Below, piece after piece: positions 16,199-27,289 of a stretch of DNA of 43,696 nucleotides. The first letter of the stretch is position 1; each line of letters begins with the position of its first letter. The notes under the pieces are model-generated. The model did not search any database and had not been told where the DNA came from. It saw only the letters and a list, made by a program, of their open reading frames with translations. Position numbers and translations under genes: made by a program. This stretch comes from JBBIMP01 sp037444305 (GTDB lineage Bacteria > Acidobacteriota > UBA6911), in assembly GCA_037444305.1 (NCBI GenBank), contig JBBIMP010000041.1:1-43696 (forward strand), written 5' to 3'.

Positions 16199-19014
16199 CC
16201 GGCCATCTCCCCGACCACGGGCGCACACCGCTCGCACAGCGTGGCGAAGCGCGCGTCGGAGCCGACTGCCGGCGAGTAGTTCCAGCAGCGTTCGCACTTG
16301 GCTCCCTCCGCCCTATTCACTTCCACCCGCAGGCCGTCTCCATCCGCCGCGGGATCTGCCACGACCTCCGCCTGGGAAACGATGAAGATGAAGCGAAGGT
16401 CCGGGGCCTTCTCCCGTAGAAAACCGGCCAGCCCGCTGCCGGCGTGCAGGACGACGCGGGCTTCGAGCGAGTTGCCGATCACCCCCTCCTGACGCTGTTC
16501 CTCCAGGGCTTTGGACACCGCTTCCCTGACGGCGATAATGCGGTCCCACTCGGCCAGCAGCGCCTCGTCCTCGTGTGCCTTTTCGTATTCCGGGAAGACG
16601 AGCTCGTGAACCGATTCCGGGCGGACACTTTTCAATCCTTCGTGCATTGCCTGGTAGACCTCTTCCGAGGTGAAGGGCAGGATCGGCGCGAGGAGACGCG
16701 TGAACGCGTCCAGCATGTGCCACAGGACGGTCTGGCCCGACCTGCGCGATGCCGAGTGGGTCCCGTGGGTGTAGAGCCGGTCCTTGAGTATATCGAGGTA
16801 GAAGGCCGACAGGTCCACCGTGCAGAAGTGGTACAGCGCGTTGTAAACCTGGTGGAACTGATAATCCTCGTAGGCCTTGCGGCAGCGCCGGACGAGGCGC
16901 GCGGTGCGGGCCAGCGCCCAGCGGTCGATCTCGAGCAATTCCGCGTGGGCGAGCGCGTCCATCTCCGGGTCGAAGCGCGGGTGGGCAGGATCCTGCTGGT
17001 TGCCGAGGTTGCCCAACATGAAGCGGCAGGTGTTTCTGATCTTTCTGTAGGCGTCGCTCAGCCGGTCCAGGAGCTCGTCGAAAATGCGGATGTCCTCGAC
17101 GTAGTTGACGGAGCTTGCCAGCAGGCGCGCGATCTCCGCGCCGCGTTCTTTCACCAGGTCGTTGGGATCGATTCCGATCCCCTTCGATTTCGACATCGCG
17201 CGGCCGTGCTCGTCGAGCGTCCAGCCGTGCGTGATCGAGGCCCTGTAAGGCGACTCGCCGCGCAGCGCCACGCCGATCAGGAGCGAGCTCTGGAACCACC
17301 CGCGGTACTGGTCCCCGCCCTCGATGTAGAGGTCTGCCGGCCAGGGGAGCTCCTCCCTGCCCCCGAGCGTCGCCAGGTGGCTGCTCCCGGAATCGAACCA
17401 GACATCCAGGATGTTGGTTTCCTTGGCAAACGCGCTGCCGCCGCACTTTCCGCAACGCGTCCCTTCCGGCAGAAGCTCCGCCGGCGGGTGGGCGTACCAC
17501 GCATCGGCCCCCTCGCGGTCGAAAATCGCAGCCACGCGATGAACGATTTCGCGGCTGAGCAGGATTTCGCCGCAGCCGCCACAGTAGAAGGCGATGATCG
17601 GGACTCCCCAGTCCCGCTGCCTGGAGATGCACCAGTCCGGCCGCTCCCGCACCATGTTGCTGATCCGCTCTTCGCCCCACGCCGGAATCCACCGCACCCT
17701 CCGAATCGAATCCAGAACTCTCTCCCGATAGCCGTCCCGGTCCAGCGCGATGAACCACTGCGGGGTGGCGCGGAACAGGACCGGCTCGTGGCAGCGCCAG
17801 CAGTGGGGATAGTTGTGCGTGAACTGCTCGTGGTGCAGGAGTGCACCGGTTTCGCCGAGATGGCGTGCGATCCTTTCGTTGGCGTCGAAAACCTGCTGCC
17901 CCCCGAACCGCTCGACCTGCGCCACGAAGCGGCCGTCGTCGTCCACCGGGCAGTAGACCTCCAGGCCATAGTTGATGCCGGTGACGTAGTCGTCGTACCC
18001 GTGTCCCGGCGCCGTGTGCACGCACCCCGTGCCCACATCGAGCGTGACGTAATCGCCGAGCACCAGGAGGGACTCGCGGTCGATGAACGGGTGGCGGGCC
18101 GACCTGCGGTCGAGCACCCTGCCCGGAAAACGGGCCGCTTCCACCGGGGATTTCCACCCACACTTCTCCGCGACCGCGGCCAGCAGCGCCGTCGCAACGA
18201 TGTAGCCCTGCGCTCCCACCCGCACGGCCGAGTATTCGTGCTCCGGGTGAAACGCGATTGCGAGGTTTGCCGGCAGCGTCCAGGGCGTGGTGGTCCAGAT
18301 GACGATGGCCCAGTCCCCGCCCGCCAGCGCGGGATCGATGTCGGAGAGGTCCGACTGCAAGGGAAACGCCACGTGAACCGAGGGGCTGGTGTGGTCCTCG
18401 TATTCGACCTCGGCCTCAGCCAGCGCCGTCTTGCAGTGGAAGCACCAGTGCACCGGCTTCAACCCCTTGTAGACCAGCCCTTTGCCGACGAAGTCGCCGA
18501 ACGCGCGGGCGATGTCCGCCTCGTACTTGTAGCTCATCGTGGAGTAGGGGGCGCTCCACTCGCCGAACACCTCGAGACGCTTGAAGCTCCGCCGCTGGAT
18601 TTCGATGTACTTCTCGGCGTACTTGCGGCACTCGCGGCGCACATCGACTTTGCTCATCCCCGCCTTGCGGGCGCCGAGCATCTGGTCTACGCGGATCTCT
18701 ATGGGCAGGCCGTGACAATCCCAGCCGGGAACGTAGGGCGTGTCGAACCCGAGCATCGAGCGCGACTTGACGATGACGTCCTTCAGGATCTTGTTGATCG
18801 CCGTCCCCATGTGAATATTGCCGTTCGCGTAGGGCGGTCCGTCATGCAGGACAAAGGTCGGCCGGCCGGCCCGGGCGGCCCGGATGCGGGCGTAGACATC
18901 GATCCGTTCCCAGTACTTCAGCATCTCCGGCTCGCGCTGCGGCAGGTTGGCCTTCATGCTGAAGGAGGTCTTGGGCAGGTTCAGAGTGTTCTTGAGATCC
19001 AGAGGCTTGGCCAC
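16195..19014 (-). CDS. ileS: Isoleucyl-tRNA synthetase
   Basis: A 939-residue class I synthetase. The HIGH-type motif is in PYANGNIHMG (61-70) and the KMSKS motif is MSKSKG. The large editing domain contains the expected TTTPWTLPANLA segment. A C-terminal zinc finger with CERCW and CERC pairs marks the bacterial zinc-containing type. Start set at GTG 19014, preceded by GGGAGAT; an in-frame ATG at 19047 is possible. It heads the tightly packed ileS-lspA-lolA group, an arrangement common in bacteria. Confidence 0.95.
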   Translation of the reverse strand: MAKPLDLKNTLNLPKTSFSMKANLPQREPEMLKYWERIDVYARIRAARAGRPTFVLHDGPPYANGNIHMGTAINKILKDVIVKSRSMLGFDTPYVPGWDCHGLPIEIRVDQMLGARKAGMSKVDVRRECRKYAEKYIEIQRRSFKRLEVFGEWSAPYSTMSYKYEADIARAFGDFVGKGLVYKGLKPVHWCFHCKTALAEAEVEYEDHTSPSVHVAFPLQSDLSDIDPALAGGDWAIVIWTTTPWTLPANLAIAFHPEHEYSAVRVGAQGYIVATALLAAVAEKCGWKSPVEAARFPGRVLDRRSARHPFIDRESLLVLGDYVTLDVGTGCVHTAPGHGYDDYVTGINYGLEVYCPVDDDGRFVAQVERFGGQQVFDANERIARHLGETGALLHHEQFTHNYPHCWRCHEPVLFRATPQWFIALDRDGYRERVLDSIRRVRWIPAWGEERISNMVRERPDWCISRQRDWGVPIIAFYCGGCGEILLSREIVHRVAAIFDREGADAWYAHPPAELLPEGTRCGKCGGSAFAKETNILDVWFDSGSSHLATLGGREELPWPADLYIEGGDQYRGWFQSSLLIGVALRGESPYRASITHGWTLDEHGRAMSKSKGIGIDPNDLVKERGAEIARLLASSVNYVEDIRIFDELLDRLSDAYRKIRNTCRFMLGNLGNQQDPAHPRFDPEMDALAHAELLEIDRWALARTARLVRRCRKAYEDYQFHQVYNALYHFCTVDLSAFYLDILKDRLYTHGTHSASRRSGQTVLWHMLDAFTRLLAPILPFTSEEVYQAMHEGLKSVRPESVHELVFPEYEKAHEDEALLAEWDRIIAVREAVSKALEEQRQEGVIGNSLEARVVLHAGSGLAGFLREKAPDLRFIFIVSQAEVVADPAADGDGLRVEVNRAEGAKCERCWNYSPAVGSDARFATLCERCAPVVGEMAG

Positions 19015-19128
19015 GTCATCTCCCGCGAAAAGCGAACATGATAGCAAAGACTCCGCGGTTCGAGTTACAAAATGTCGGCGGACAGGAGGTTCGGGAGTCG
19101 CAGGAGCGCCAGATTCGCGGCCGAGCCC

Positions 19129-19959
19129 TCAGTACAGGCGGAAGGAGATCTCGATGTTGGCCTGGACGTCGACCGGCTGCCCGTTGAGCGTGCCCGGCTT
19201 GAAACGCCACTTGGTGGCGATGGTGTTGATGGCCGACTCATCCAGCCCGTAGCCCAGCCCGCGAATGACCTTGAAACTGTCGACAGAGCCATCCTTGCGG
19301 ATGATCGCCTGGAGCAGAACCAGGCCCTCGATCCGGGCCTTCCGCGCTTCTTCGGTGTACAGCGGCAGCGGCTGGGCGATGACCACCGGCGGCATCACGC
19401 CTCCCCCGACGGTGTAGACGCCGTCTCCCGGCCCTCCGGGACCCCGCCCCGCAATGCGTCCGCTGCTCCCGCCGAGTCCGCCGGTCCCGGGCGGAGCGCT
19501 GATGTCGCCGATGCTGATGTCGGTTCCCATCTGCGCGATAATCTGGGGCGCAACCTCCAGCACCGGCTCGTACAGGGGTTCGGGATCATCCGGGGTCGGA
19601 TCGGGGAACGGAATCGGCTGCGGCTTCGGCTTGGGCACCTCCACTTTCTTGGGGGCCGTTTTCGGTGCGCCGCCACCGGCAATCGACGGCGGACCGGCGA
19701 TGTTGCGCAGCGTGATCAGCTGCCGGTTGTCCGGAATGAAAACACCCGCGCCGGCGGCAAACCGGATGATGAACAGCAGGAAGTGGAAGAGCAGCGCAAC
19801 GAACATCGCCACGCGAAGGGCTCGCTTGTCGTCGGGATCGTCATCGTCGAAGTAAATGTTGTAGGGATCGACGGAACGCGGCCCGGTGGAATACGGCCGC
19901 AAACCGAAGAATTTCATGGCTCTGTCAGCGAACCGGTTCCACTTTTCCCTGAACTCCAT
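19129..19959 (-). CDS. TonB family energy-transducing protein
   Basis: A 276-residue inner-membrane protein: cytoplasmic N-terminus with a run of acids (YFDDDDPDDKR), one helix at about 46-70, a proline-rich spacer (KPKPQPIPFPDPTPDDPEP) and a C-terminal TonB domain from about 195 with LYTEEARKARIEGLVLL and the conserved YGLDESAI and WRFKPGT. TonB passes proton-motive energy to outer-membrane receptors such as the one at 39120. No ExbB/ExbD genes are in the window. A strong promoter (19966-19994) ends 6 nt before the ATG and no ribosome binding site is seen, suggesting a leaderless message. Confidence 0.88.
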   Translation of the reverse strand: MEFREKWNRFADRAMKFFGLRPYSTGPRSVDPYNIYFDDDDPDDKRALRVAMFVALLFHFLLFIIRFAAGAGVFIPDNRQLITLRNIAGPPSIAGGGAPKTAPKKVEVPKPKPQPIPFPDPTPDDPEPLYEPVLEVAPQIIAQMGTDISIGDISAPPGTGGLGGSSGRIAGRGPGGPGDGVYTVGGGVMPPVVIAQPLPLYTEEARKARIEGLVLLQAIIRKDGSVDSFKVIRGLGYGLDESAINTIATKWRFKPGTLNGQPVDVQANIEISFRLY

Positions 19960-19965
19960 GGCACT

Positions 19966-19994
19966 AATATATTGAATCAAAATGGTGATATCAA
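19966..19994 (-). promoter_or_regulatory. Sigma-70-type promoter placed for a leaderless tonB transcript
   Basis: On the minus strand TTGATA (19994-19989), a 17-bp spacer and TATATT (19971-19966) form a near-consensus promoter. Only six bases separate the -10 box from the ATG at 19959, so transcription would begin at or within a base or two of the start codon. Confidence 0.65.
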
Positions 19995-20306
19995 GCTTGC
20001 GCACCCCACCAAATGGATAGACGCCCCGGCATGGGATTTGTTTCAATCCGCTCGAGGCGCCGCCGCCAAAATCGAAGGCAACACCCAAAGCGCGCGAATC
20101 CCAATAGCCTTGGAGTATGCCAAGGCCACAGGACATCATCGGACGCGGATGAACGCGGACAGACTCGGGGATCGGTATACGGGGCCTTTGACAGGGCAGG
20201 AGGCGGGTTTTATGTAAAAGGGCGCCGGGGAAAGCGCGGCGGGAGATTCGAAATGAACTGCAACAATCGTGAAAACGGAAATTCAAGGCGGCCGGCGGGA
20301 CGTTCT
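19995..20306. other. Intergenic region between divergent tonB-family and hsp20 genes
   Basis: No gene is recognised in this stretch. It carries the divergent promoter of the minus-strand TonB gene at its left edge and that of hsp20 at its right edge. Around 20138-20160 it contains ggacgcggatgaacgcggac, which resembles a short degenerate repeat seen between genes in many environmental bacteria (recollection). Confidence 0.5.
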
Positions 20307-20335
20307 TTGACAACGATCGGCCTAGATTTTATATA
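20307..20335 (+). promoter_or_regulatory. Near-consensus sigma-70 promoter of the heat-shock genes
   Basis: TTGACA (20307-20312), exactly 17 bp, then TATATA (20330-20335). The predicted start is near 20342, giving a leader of about 45 nt that ends in aaaggagga before the hsp20 ATG. No sigma-32 element or CIRCE palindrome was seen, so heat control, if any, may work at another level. Confidence 0.75.
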
Positions 20336-20385
20336 GACCTCGTCATCAAATTAAACGAACAACGAAAGATCAAAGGAGGAGAAAA

Positions 20386-20838
20386 ATGAGATTGATACCT
20401 TACACGAGAAGGAGCGAGCTTTCGAATCGCACGTGGCCGGAATCGTCGCTGATCGACGAGTTCTTCAACAACTTCCCCTGGAGCGTAGCCGCCAGGCAGC
20501 GCGAAGAGACCTGGCTGCCGGCCGTGGACATCCTGGAGAAGGAGGGCAACCTCATTCTGCGGGCTGAGCTCCCGGGCCTGGACGAAAAGGACATCGACCT
20601 GAAGCTCGAGGGCAATGTCCTGACGCTCAAGGGTGAACGCAAACTCGAGAACGAGGACAAGCAGAACAACTACCACCGGATCGAGAGATTTCACGGCGCC
20701 TTCAGCCGATCGTTCACGCTGCCCGAGACGCTCGACTTCGAGAAGACGTCCGCCAACTACAAGAACGGCATCCTCACGATCTCGATCCCGCAGAAGCCGG
20801 AAGTTCGGCCGCGCGAGATTCCCGTGAGCGCGAAGTGA
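20386..20838 (+). CDS. Hsp20/alpha-crystallin small heat-shock protein
   Basis: A 150-residue small chaperone that holds unfolding proteins for refolding by ClpB and DnaK. The alpha-crystallin domain covers about 43-140 (LPAVDILEKEGNLILRAELP, then GVLTL-like NVLTLKGER and GILTISIP). The C-terminus keeps an I-P-V anchor motif (EIPVSAK) used for oligomer assembly. It has a very strong ribosome binding site (aaaggaggag) and promoter. clpB follows 170 nt downstream on the same strand. Confidence 0.95.
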   Translation: MRLIPYTRRSELSNRTWPESSLIDEFFNNFPWSVAARQREETWLPAVDILEKEGNLILRAELPGLDEKDIDLKLEGNVLTLKGERKLENEDKQNNYHRIERFHGAFSRSFTLPETLDFEKTSANYKNGILTISIPQKPEVRPREIPVSAK

Positions 20839-21008
20839 CTGCCGCTGGCGTCCCCGCGCGGCGGCTAACATCGCCCGGCGGGGAACGCGGTTCCGAAGCG
20901 CGGGCCGGCCGCCCACCAACAAGGGGTTGCCGGCTCGCTCGCTGACGCGGCACATGCCGCGGCCCGCAAAGCGGGCAGCCCATCCACTCGACCCAAGGAA
21001 ATCCAGGC

Positions 21009-23609
<2,601 letters not shown>

Positions 23610-23657
23610 CCGGCGGGACATCGGTTATAATCCGAAGCGAAAAACCGGCGAGGGCAA

Positions 23658-24293
23658 ATGGCAGCCAGAAAGATCCCGATCCAGAACGGCGAAAACGAGG
23701 ACTCCTATCTTCCCTCGGAGGCTGACGGCGAGCCGCCGACCTTCCGCGTCGTCGACCGGCGCCACTTCGTCGACCTGCCGGACGAGCCGGTGGAAGGCCC
23801 GGTCGAGGCAAAGCCGCGCTACCCGACCTTCGTCGAGGAGCTGATGGCCAGGCTCGCCCTGACGGAAAAGCGGTTCGAGGAGCGCAAGGCGCAGATCGAC
23901 GAAGAGATCAAGCGCACGAAGGAGCGGCTGGAAGGCGAATCCAACCGCCGGCTGCTGCTCGAAAAACAGAACATCCTGCTCCCCTTCCTCGAGGTCCTGG
24001 ACAATCTGGAGAGGGCCTTGGCCGCGGCGCGACCCGGCGGCGATCCGCAGTTGGTCCAGGGAATCCGGCTCACGGTGGACCTGTTTTTGGCCAAGCTCCA
24101 GGCGCTTTCCATCGAGCCGATCCGCGCGCTCGGAGAACCCTTCGATCCGAACCTGGCGCAGGCCGTGGGCTCGGTTGCGGTGGACGACCCGGCCAGGGAT
24201 AATCTGGTGATTGAGGAAGTGCTCAAGGGCTACCGCATGGGCGACGCGCTCCTGCGTCCCGCCCAGGTTCGCGTCGGCTCCTTCCGGCCCTAG
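23658..24293 (+). CDS. grpE: GrpE nucleotide exchange factor of DnaK
   Basis: A 211-residue GrpE: a disordered N-terminus, a long coiled coil (about 65-125), and the C-terminal beta domain with GEPFDPNLAQAV and VIEEVLKGYRMGDALLRPA, the family signature. GrpE releases ADP from DnaK. It starts 48 nt after clpB with GAGGGC before the ATG; a TATAAT at 23626-23631 may provide an extra promoter but has no clear -35. dnaK and dnaJ are not in the window, so the usual grpE-dnaK cluster is split here. Confidence 0.92.
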   Translation: MAARKIPIQNGENEDSYLPSEADGEPPTFRVVDRRHFVDLPDEPVEGPVEAKPRYPTFVEELMARLALTEKRFEERKAQIDEEIKRTKERLEGESNRRLLLEKQNILLPFLEVLDNLERALAAARPGGDPQLVQGIRLTVDLFLAKLQALSIEPIRALGEPFDPNLAQAVGSVAVDDPARDNLVIEEVLKGYRMGDALLRPAQVRVGSFRP

Positions 24294-24318
24294 CCCGGAG
24301 GAGTTCACATTCCCCTGC

Positions 24319-24391
24319 GTGCCCATTTGTGCCCTGACCCCAGCTGTTCCGGATCTTGACTGCCGCCGCCGCAGCTCAGGGAAATGGGCAC
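24319..24391. repeat. 10-bp inverted repeat after grpE
   Basis: gtgcccattt (24319-24328) is the exact reverse complement of aaatgggcac (24382-24391). The two flank 53 bases that show no gene, lying between convergent genes. It could be a small mobile-element footprint or a structured 3' region; nothing decides between these. Confidence 0.4.
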
Positions 24392-24402
24392 CGCCTCAGT
24401 TG

Positions 24403-25881
24403 TCATCTGCCGGGAAATGCAAAAACGTTGGCTGCACTTCCCCGCTCTGCCGGCAGAGGCGCGAGCATGCTGCAATTCCAGCTCCCTATCGCCCCCAGGA
24501 CCGCGATGGGCCCGTTCGCGCGAATTCGAAAATATCCGCTTCGGATTGTTTCCTCCGTGAGGCTGACATACCGGGCCGCAGGGGACAGGGAGACATTTCG
24601 AGGCTTACCGACGGTACGGCCTTCATGATCGAGCAATTCGATCGTGACGTCCGTCTGCACGGTAAGCAATTCGTTGGGGTTGGCCAGCGCATAGCCTGTG
24701 AAGTAATGCGCATCGGAAACAGCGAAGGGCAGGATCGCTTGAGATGGGAAGGCCGTTTCTATCGGATAAAACATGGCGGCGGTACCCTGGCAATTGATCT
24801 GGATATCGCCCGTCGCCTTAAACATGCTGCCATCGGCCGCCCGAATTCTAACGTATCCCGTCACCAGGGGCGGCGGGTAAACCGCGGGCACAACTATCCG
24901 GAAGAGGTGGACGATATCCTCACGCAAACCCTGGCCGGGCTTCAGAGTCCGGCGAACGGCTTCTCCGATATTTCCACCCCGGTCATCCTGTGCGGCAAGT
25001 TCCAATGTAACCGTCTCATCGCCGGCGTTGACGAGGTTGAGTTCCGAGAGGTACAGGGCGCGACTGCCAAACGCGAAATGGCTCACTATGGCGCGGTGCG
25101 CCGGGACGATCTCTTCCACCACGCGACCGCGATACAGCCCGCGGCTCAGCGGCTTGTCGATTTGCAGCCATGCGGCCAGCCCTTCATTGGAAGAAACCCT
25201 CATATAGCCGCGGAACACCCTGCCCCCTACATTGTTGGAGGGGAGCACATCACGGAACGATTCTGAAATTCGGAAGGTTCGGCTTGCGCCCGCCGGAACG
25301 GGGATGCTCAAACTTCCAGCGACCGAACCGTCCAGTCTGATCAACTCAGCATGAGCGCCGGCCGCCCCGGTCCCGGGATTGATCAGGATCACCCTGGTGT
25401 CCGCGTGCTCCAGCTCCATGAAACCCGTGTTGACCGAGACATGGGGCAGAAGGAGTCTCGTGGAAACCGCTGAGGCGGGTTCCGTGCCGTCCAGAATCCC
25501 ATCCTGTCCCGAGGCCATGTAAGCCAGCAGGCCGGCCGCTGAGGACTCGATGCGGATCCATCCCTCTGCGGGATCTTCAGGCATTCCGAGGATTTGCCAT
25601 GCAAGTGCCGCATGCTGGGCCCCCGGGGCCAAAGACAGGGAGGCGGTCCGGACGCTGTTCCCATTCGAACCCATCCAGGTGACGGTGACCACATTGGTGA
25701 CCGCGGATGTGTTCACGAACGACAAGCCGATGAACTCGCCCCCGCCTGACGCGAAAAGCGGGAATATTGCGAATGGAAGTGCGCTGGCGGCAGGCTGCGC
25801 TGCTGCCGGCTCGAGCGGCAGCACGGCCATGGCACCAAATGCGAACAAGAGGATGGCTCTCCCCAGCGCGTGTATCCTCAT
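24403..25881 (-). CDS. Secreted protein of four repeated beta-rich modules, function unknown
   Basis: A 492-residue exported protein. Start set at ATG 25881, which has GGAGGAAT upstream. A signal peptide (MRIHALGRAILLFAFGAMAV...) ends near AAAQ. The rest reads as four related modules of about 105 residues, each with strands around L-x2-x-N (LSFVNTS, VILINPG, LNLVNAG, YALANPN), a loop with L-x-PG or similar, then a GY/W-x-RI/V strand (GWIRIES, GYMRVSS, GYVRIRA, GYFRIRA). It looks like tandem Ig-like or adhesin-like domains. I do not recognise a named family. It follows the GH43 gene by 199 nt. Confidence 0.75.
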   Translation of the reverse strand: MRIHALGRAILLFAFGAMAVLPLEPAAAQPAASALPFAIFPLFASGGGEFIGLSFVNTSAVTNVVTVTWMGSNGNSVRTASLSLAPGAQHAALAWQILGMPEDPAEGWIRIESSAAGLLAYMASGQDGILDGTEPASAVSTRLLLPHVSVNTGFMELEHADTRVILINPGTGAAGAHAELIRLDGSVAGSLSIPVPAGASRTFRISESFRDVLPSNNVGGRVFRGYMRVSSNEGLAAWLQIDKPLSRGLYRGRVVEEIVPAHRAIVSHFAFGSRALYLSELNLVNAGDETVTLELAAQDDRGGNIGEAVRRTLKPGQGLREDIVHLFRIVVPAVYPPPLVTGYVRIRAADGSMFKATGDIQINCQGTAAMFYPIETAFPSQAILPFAVSDAHYFTGYALANPNELLTVQTDVTIELLDHEGRTVGKPRNVSLSPAARYVSLTEETIRSGYFRIRANGPIAVLGAIGSWNCSMLAPLPAERGSAANVFAFPGR

Positions 25882-26080
25882 GGTTATTCCTCCAGGCGCA
25901 AATCGCTCAAGAATAGCTTCATGGCTGGTAGATGCGCAGAGCATCCCGATTGTTCATCGCGGACGACAGGAATTTCAGGCTACAGGGGACACCTCCTGCG
26001 TGCAGTTCCATGGTCCGGCACCGATTTGTCACCCGGGCTGTTTCACGTCCCGGCCGGCGTGCTTCCCTGGGGAAATCATA

Positions 26081-27226
26081 TCACTGCGGCAGGCTTTCGT
26101 ACGAAGTGGCGGATCTTTCCCCGATGAGGGGCGTTCGCGTGGATCCCGCTGCGCGCACAGTGCGCGTGGAAGGAGGGTGCGTATGGGGCTGCATCCCTAC
26201 TCGGCGGGGGGCGCCTACGTGAACTTCATGATGGAGGTGCTTCTCCAGGGGATCGGGCGGCACGCCCTCCCTGGTGATGACGACGGGCAGAATCGCTCCG
26301 CTGCTGTCGAACTGCATCTCGTCGATGCACACGACGCGGTGATTCCGGTCGGTCTCGCCGAGCGGGCGGCGGTGATAGACGATATACCAGCGGCCCGAGG
26401 CGGGCGAGCGGATGACCGAGTGGTGGCCCGCGCCGGTCGCGACCGCGGGATCCTGCTGGAGAATCCTGCCCGCGCGCTGGAAGGGCCCGAGCGGCGACGA
26501 GCCGATCGCATAGGCCACGGCGTAGTTCGGGCCTGTCCAGCCCCCTTCCGACCACATGAAATAGTACTTTCCGTCCTTTGCGAACATGAAAGGGCCTTCC
26601 ACGTAGCCGCTCGGCGTGATTTCCCTGAAGGTGGCGCCGTCGGGAAACGGCACAAACCCGGTGAAATCCCCGTTCAGCCTGGCGATGTTGCAGTGCCGCC
26701 AGCCGCCGTAGATCAGGTAGAAGGCGCCGTCGCCGTCCCTGAAAACATACGGATCGATCGGTTGTGCGCCGTTGTGGAACTTGTCGACGAGAGGCCGGCC
26801 GAGGTGGTCCTCGAAGGGCCCGGCGGGACGGCGCGCCCGGGCCACGCCGATGCCGCCGACCTGACTGTCGCTCTGGATATCGTTTGCGCTGAAGAACAGA
26901 TAGTACGTGCCGTCCTTCTCAATGACGGACGGAGCCCATACGGCGCGCCTGGCCCAGGTCACGTTCGAGATGTCCAGCACGCGCGGATGCCTGGTCCAGT
27001 TCACAAGGTCGTTCGACGAGAACGCGTCGAGAAACGTCTGCTCGTCGTAGGGCGCGGAATAGGTCGGATAAATCCAGTACTCGCGCTCGAAGATGTGCGC
27101 TTCCGGATCTGCGTACCAGCCGGCCAGGACGGGATTTCCCGACTGCGACGTCCAACCTGCTGCGACAAGGCTGCCTGCGGCAAAAGTTGCCGCCACCAGC
27201 GCCAGAACATGCCACGAATTGCGCAC
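26081..27226 (-). CDS. Secreted glycoside hydrolase family 43 protein with a foreign C-terminal tail
   Basis: A 381-residue protein with a signal peptide (MRNSWHVLALVAATFAAG) starting at GTG 27226, which has AAGGAGGG upstream. Five-blade propeller landmarks fit GH43: WYADPEAHIF (catalytic base Asp), PIDPYVFRD (second Asp) and YVEGPFMF (acid Glu). GH43 enzymes remove arabinose or xylose from plant or microbial polysaccharides. The family-like part ends near VVITREGVPPDPLE (about residue 328). The last about 53 residues are the antisense of a decayed FAD-oxidase fragment on the plus strand, so the original 3' end is lost. Activity may survive. Confidence 0.8.
   Translation of the reverse strand: MRNSWHVLALVAATFAAGSLVAAGWTSQSGNPVLAGWYADPEAHIFEREYWIYPTYSAPYDEQTFLDAFSSNDLVNWTRHPRVLDISNVTWARRAVWAPSVIEKDGTYYLFFSANDIQSDSQVGGIGVARARRPAGPFEDHLGRPLVDKFHNGAQPIDPYVFRDGDGAFYLIYGGWRHCNIARLNGDFTGFVPFPDGATFREITPSGYVEGPFMFAKDGKYYFMWSEGGWTGPNYAVAYAIGSSPLGPFQRAGRILQQDPAVATGAGHHSVIRSPASGRWYIVYHRRPLGETDRNHRVVCIDEMQFDSSGAILPVVITREGVPPDPLEKHLHHEVHVGAPRRVGMQPHTHPPSTRTVRAAGSTRTPLIGERSATSYESLPQ
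26106..26236 (+). pseudogene. Deleted remnant of a berberine-bridge-type FAD oxidoreductase
   Basis: Two scraps of one gene lie back to back in different frames. 26112-26189 encodes DLSPMRGVRVDPAARTVRVE followed by GGCVWG, the flavin-binding segment of FAD-linked oxidases. From 26186 the next frame encodes LHPYSAGGAYVNFMME, which is the conserved C-terminal berberine-bridge motif of the same proteins. About 300 residues between them are missing. The 3' side then runs into antisense GH43 sequence. It cannot make an enzyme. Confidence 0.7.
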
Positions 27227-27289
27227 CAAAGCCCTCCTTTCTTCCATCGTCCAGGGACTATGCCGATCTAATACAAACCTATGCCCCGC

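Noticed and set aside
16444..19041. 865-codon plus-strand open frame
   Set aside because: Exactly antisense to ileS; the reverse strand has all synthetase motifs, so this is a codon-bias shadow.
20839..21008. GC-rich gap between hsp20 and clpB as a possible small gene or repeat
   Set aside because: No start, ribosome binding site or clean repeat could be supported; left as ordinary intergenic sequence.
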